The notes under the pieces: model-generated
Database searches by the model: none
What the model was told of the DNA's origin: nothing
What the model saw: only the letters and a program-made list of their open reading frames with translations
Assembly (NCBI GenBank): GCA_937967805.1
Contig: CALBTC010000194.1
Span: 1 to 8,283, forward strand
Length of the DNA stretch: 8,283 nucleotides
Reading direction: 5' to 3'
Source of the DNA: an uncultured Anaerolineaceae bacterium
GTDB lineage: Bacteria > Chloroflexota > Anaerolineae > Promineifilales > Promineifilaceae
In this document: in pieces, positions 5,746 to 8,283 of the stretch
How positions within the stretch are numbered: position 1 is the first letter of the stretch
Layout: every line of letters begins with the position of its first letter
Position numbers and translations under genes: made by a program

Positions 5746-6807
5746 ATGAAACCAATGATTTCGGTGATAATTCCGGTACACAATGGCGGACCGCTGTTTG
5801 AGCGCTGTTTGACTGCTTTGCAGCAGACGCTGTATGAGCATTGGGAATGCATTGTGGTAGAAGATGGCTCTACCGATAATTCTGTAGAAACAGCATATGC
5901 GCATGGCGCCCGATTAATAACGGGCCTGTCGCGGCGGTTGGGTCCGGCCCAGGCGCGCAACATTGGCGCCCAAATTGCCCAGGGTGAGATTCTCTTCTTT
6001 GTCGATGCCGATGTGTTGGTGCAGCCTGGTACGGTGGGGCATGTGGCCGCTACCATGCAGGCTAACCCCGATCTGGCCGCCTGCTTTGGCTCCTACGACG
6101 ATCAGCCATTAGCGTCCAACTTCTTGTCGCAATATCGCAATTTGCTGCACCACTACGTCCACCAACGGAGTAAGATCGACGCTTCCACGTTTTGGAGCGG
6201 CTGCGGGGCCATTCGGCGGGATGTTTTTTTGGCAATTGGTGGCTTCAACGAGCATCTGTATGAGCGCCCCAGCATTGAGGATATTGAGCTGGGGTACCGC
6301 TTGCAGGCAGCGGGGCATCGGGTGCACTTAGAAAAATTGCTGCAAGTTAAGCACATGAAGCGCTGGACCCCGCGCCAGATGCTCATCACCGATGTGCGCG
6401 ACCGGGCGCTGCCCTGGACACGGCTAATTTTACTAGGGGGCGGTGCGCCCAACGATCTGAACTTGAATTTTTCGCAGCGGTTGAGTACGGCCGTTGCTTT
6501 CATCACGCTTTTTAGTTTGGGTTTAACCCTTGTTTCTGCCTGGGCCTGGCTGTCTGTGCTTTTATGTACGCTGTTGCTCATCTGGCTCAACTGGCCCTTT
6601 TACCAATTCTTGCTGGACAAACGCGGCCTGCGCTTTATGCTGATGGCGCTGCCCTGGCATTGGTTCTACTTTATTTACAGCGGTGCGGCCTTTTTAGCCG
6701 GCGTGCTGCTTTATAGACTTGGTCGCGTGGAGCAGATGATGGTGGATGGAATACGGCCGTTAACCACCCCACCACCCGTCAAAAAACCACGTGCCACCGT
6801 GGATTAG
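5746..6807 (+). CDS. Family 2 glycosyltransferase, membrane-anchored
   Basis: A 353-residue inverting GT-A glycosyltransferase that moves a sugar from a nucleotide-sugar donor to an acceptor, probably lipid-linked, at the inner membrane face. The N-terminus has ISVIIPVHNGG (5-15) and VVEDGSTD (37-44). The metal-binding DxD is FFVDADVL (84-91). Acceptor-side motifs are SGCGAIRRD (151-159), IGGFNE (164-169) and the catalytic-base region SIEDIELGYRLQAAG (176-190). The C-terminal third holds about three membrane segments (about 249-267, 268-286 and 303-324) and then a short Pro/Lys-rich tail. The ATG at 5746 is chosen because the GT-A fold begins at once; an upstream in-frame ATG at 5674 would overlap the previous gene and add unrelated residues. 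There is no clear ribosome binding site; coupling to the preceding gene is likely. Donor and acceptor cannot be told from sequence. The neighbouring RfbH makes a CDP-dideoxyhexose a reasonable guess only. Confidence 0.9.
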   Translation: MKPMISVIIPVHNGGPLFERCLTALQQTLYEHWECIVVEDGSTDNSVETAYAHGARLITGLSRRLGPAQARNIGAQIAQGEILFFVDADVLVQPGTVGHVAATMQANPDLAACFGSYDDQPLASNFLSQYRNLLHHYVHQRSKIDASTFWSGCGAIRRDVFLAIGGFNEHLYERPSIEDIELGYRLQAAGHRVHLEKLLQVKHMKRWTPRQMLITDVRDRALPWTRLILLGGGAPNDLNLNFSQRLSTAVAFITLFSLGLTLVSAWAWLSVLLCTLLLIWLNWPFYQFLLDKRGLRFMLMALPWHWFYFIYSGAAFLAGVLLYRLGRVEQMMVDGIRPLTTPPPVKKPRATVD

Positions 6808-6855
6808 TCGATTTATTCATTCGCCCAAATCCCCATTTTGCAATAAGCTATCCCT

Positions 6856-8169
6856 ATGAGTAAAAGCGAGGCGCTGCGCCGGCAAATCCTGGCGCTGGTT
6901 CAAGAATATTACGAAGCGGAACACAGCCGGCACCCTTTTACCCCCGGTGAAACGGAGGTGCCCGTTTCTGGCCGGGTGTTTGACGCTGCCGAAATGGTGA
7001 ACCTGGTTGATTCCTCCCTGGAATTTTGGCTGACCACCGGCCGCTATGCCGACCAGTTTGAGCAGCAGTTTGCCCGCTGGATGGGCGTGCGGCACGCGAT
7101 TTTGTGCAATTCTGGCTCCTCGGCCAATTTGCTGGCGCTGTCGGCGCTTACTTCACCCCGGTTAGGTCAGCGACAGTTGCAACCGGGGGACGAGATTATC
7201 ACGGTGGCCGCCGGTTTCCCCACCACCGTTAATCCCATTGTGCAAAATCAGCTAACGCCGGTCTTTTTAGACATTGAATTAGGCACGTATAACGTAGATG
7301 TATCGCTGCTGGAAACGGCCGTTTCTCCCCGCACCAAAGCGATCATGATCGCCCACACGCTGGGCAACCCGTTCAATTTGGATGCCGTTATGCAAGTGGC
7401 TAACAAGCACGGCCTCTGGTTCATTGAAGATAATTGTGACGCGGTGGGCTCAACTTATGACGGCCGTCTCACCGGCTCTTTTGGTCATCTATCTACCGTC
7501 AGTTTTTACCCGGCGCATCACATCACCATGGGTGAAGGTGGCTGCGTGCTCACCCGCCATGCTCAGCTCAAAAAGCTGGTGGAATCGTTCCGTGACTGGG
7601 GTCGTGACTGCTGGTGTGCCCCCGGTGTGGCTAACACCTGCGGCAAACGGTTTGGCTGGCAGCTGGGCGAACTGCCCGAAGGGTACGATCACAAATACAT
7701 CTACTCCCACATCGGCTACAACCTGAAGATGACCGACATGCAGGCGGCCGTGGGCGTGGCTCAGCTAGACAAGCTGCCCGACTTCATCACAGCCCGCAAG
7801 CGCAACTGGCAGCTTTTGTACGAGGGCCTGAAGCAGTACGAGGAGTTTTTCATCTTGCCCCAGGCTACGCCCAACAGCGATCCGAGCTGGTTTGGCTTCT
7901 TGCTCACCGTGCGGCCCGATGCTCCCTTTAGCCGCAATGAGCTGATACAATTTTTAGAGGCCAACCAGGTGGCTACACGCCTGCTGTTTAGCGGCAACAT
8001 TACCCGCCAGCCCGCGTTTGAAAATATTAATTACCGGGTTGTGGGCGACCTGACCAACACAGATACAGTTATGAACCAGACGTTCTGGATAGGCGTCTAC
8101 CCCCGCATTACACCACACATGATTACTTACGTTCTTGAGGTCTTCGCAAAATTTATGGGCCAGTTATGA
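6856..8169 (+). CDS. rfbH: CDP-4-keto-6-deoxy-D-glucose 3-dehydrase (RfbH/E1)
   Basis: A 437-residue aminotransferase-fold (DegT/DnrJ/EryC1/StrS) enzyme using pyridoxamine phosphate and a [2Fe-2S] cluster. It dehydrates CDP-4-keto-6-deoxyglucose at C-3 on the route to CDP-3,6-dideoxyhexoses (ascarylose, abequose, paratose, tyvelose). The sequence follows the known enterobacterial RfbH along its whole length: WLTTGR (58-63), [10 protein letters not shown] (86-95), [17 protein letters not shown] (111-127), [14 protein letters not shown] (216-229), [13 protein letters not shown] (245-257) and TRQPAF (383-388). The usual PLP lysine is replaced by histidine (H221), as in authentic E1. Iron-sulfur cysteines C194, C252, C254 and C262 reproduce the C-x57-C-x1-C-x7-C pattern exactly. 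It needs an E3-type reductase (DdhD/AscD), which is not in this window. No Shine-Dalgarno sequence is evident. The gene starts 48 bases after the glycosyltransferase stop and probably shares its transcript. Confidence 0.95.
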   Translation: MSKSEALRRQILALVQEYYEAEHSRHPFTPGETEVPVSGRVFDAAEMVNLVDSSLEFWLTTGRYADQFEQQFARWMGVRHAILCNSGSSANLLALSALTSPRLGQRQLQPGDEIITVAAGFPTTVNPIVQNQLTPVFLDIELGTYNVDVSLLETAVSPRTKAIMIAHTLGNPFNLDAVMQVANKHGLWFIEDNCDAVGSTYDGRLTGSFGHLSTVSFYPAHHITMGEGGCVLTRHAQLKKLVESFRDWGRDCWCAPGVANTCGKRFGWQLGELPEGYDHKYIYSHIGYNLKMTDMQAAVGVAQLDKLPDFITARKRNWQLLYEGLKQYEEFFILPQATPNSDPSWFGFLLTVRPDAPFSRNELIQFLEANQVATRLLFSGNITRQPAFENINYRVVGDLTNTDTVMNQTFWIGVYPRITPHMITYVLEVFAKFMGQL

Positions 8170-8175
8170 CCTGAA

Positions 8176-8204
8176 TTGACACCTATTCCTAAGCCTACTA
8201 GAAT
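8176..8204 (+). promoter_or_regulatory. Sigma-70-type promoter
   Basis: A consensus -35 box TTGACA (8176-8181) is followed after exactly 17 bases by TAGAAT (8199-8204), which matches 5 of 6 positions of the -10 consensus. Transcription would begin near 8211 on the + strand. It lies seven bases after the rfbH stop and drives whatever gene lies beyond the window end. This is the best promoter match in the window. Confidence 0.7.
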
Positions 8205-8238
8205 GCAGATAATGTTTGCCCGTTTTGTTAAAGCGATG

Positions 8239-8278
8239 CGGTGAAATGTCAAGAGACAAAAACAAGTAAATTTCACCG
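8239..8278 (+). promoter_or_regulatory. Leader inverted repeat CGGTGAAAT / ATTTCACCG
   Basis: CGGTGAAAT (8239-8247) is the exact reverse complement of ATTTCACCG (8270-8278), with a 22-base A-rich loop. It lies 28-67 bases past the predicted start of transcription, so it would be in the 5' leader of the next gene. It could be an operator, an attenuator stem or the arms of an RNA element. Alternatively it could be a terminator for the rfbH transcript, although no T-run is seen before the window ends. Confidence 0.45.
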
Positions 8279-8283
8279 TAAAG

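Noticed and set aside
5475..6056. 193-codon reverse-strand open frame across the small membrane protein and glycosyltransferase genes
   Set aside because: It spans two well-supported + strand genes and its translation shows no conserved pattern.

Overview
The window looks like chromosomal DNA of an uncultured Chloroflexota (Anaerolineae-like) bacterium. This is an inference from several hints: a Thr/Pro/Ala-rich LysM lipoprotein, few Shine-Dalgarno sequences, moderately high GC in the core genes, and a very strong enrichment of the palindromic octamer ACGGCCGT. No rRNA or marker gene is present to confirm it. All convincing genes are on the + strand. I see no tRNA, rRNA, CRISPR array, transposase or attachment site.

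Layout. (1) 185-835: a secreted lipoprotein with two LysM domains, closed by a strong GC-rich hairpin. (2) 889-1431: a Nudix hydrolase of the ADP-ribose pyrophosphatase type. (3) 1561-3246: an AT-richer island with a type II restriction-modification pair, namely a D12-class N6-adenine DNA methyltransferase overlapping an HNH endonuclease by 4 bp. The endonuclease reading frame is broken by an apparent one-base insertion at about 3087. Its conserved-looking C-terminal 52 residues continue in the +1 frame to 3246. (4) 3370-8169: a surface-glycan block. It contains a FAD-dependent oxidoreductase with an added C-terminal membrane domain, a small membrane protein paralogous to that domain, a membrane-anchored family 2 glycosyltransferase, and RfbH (CDP-4-keto-6-deoxy-glucose 3-dehydrase). 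(5) 8170-8283: a very good sigma-70-type promoter followed by a leader hairpin, pointing to a transcript that begins beyond the window.

How the genes work together. RfbH carries out the C-3 deoxygenation step of CDP-3,6-dideoxyhexose synthesis. The glycosyltransferase and the FAD oxidoreductase would modify or assemble a cell-envelope glycan. The two paralogous membrane domains put the oxidoreductase and its small neighbour in the same membrane. The restriction-modification pair differs from its flanks in base composition and has few ACGGCCGT sites, which suggests later acquisition.

The observations most worth a second look are the ACGGCCGT octamer (14 perfect copies in 8.3 kb, in all reading frames and in non-coding DNA), the repairable frameshift in the endonuclease, the membrane domain present both fused and free-standing in adjacent genes, and three non-coding inverted repeats that share GGTGA/TCACC arms.
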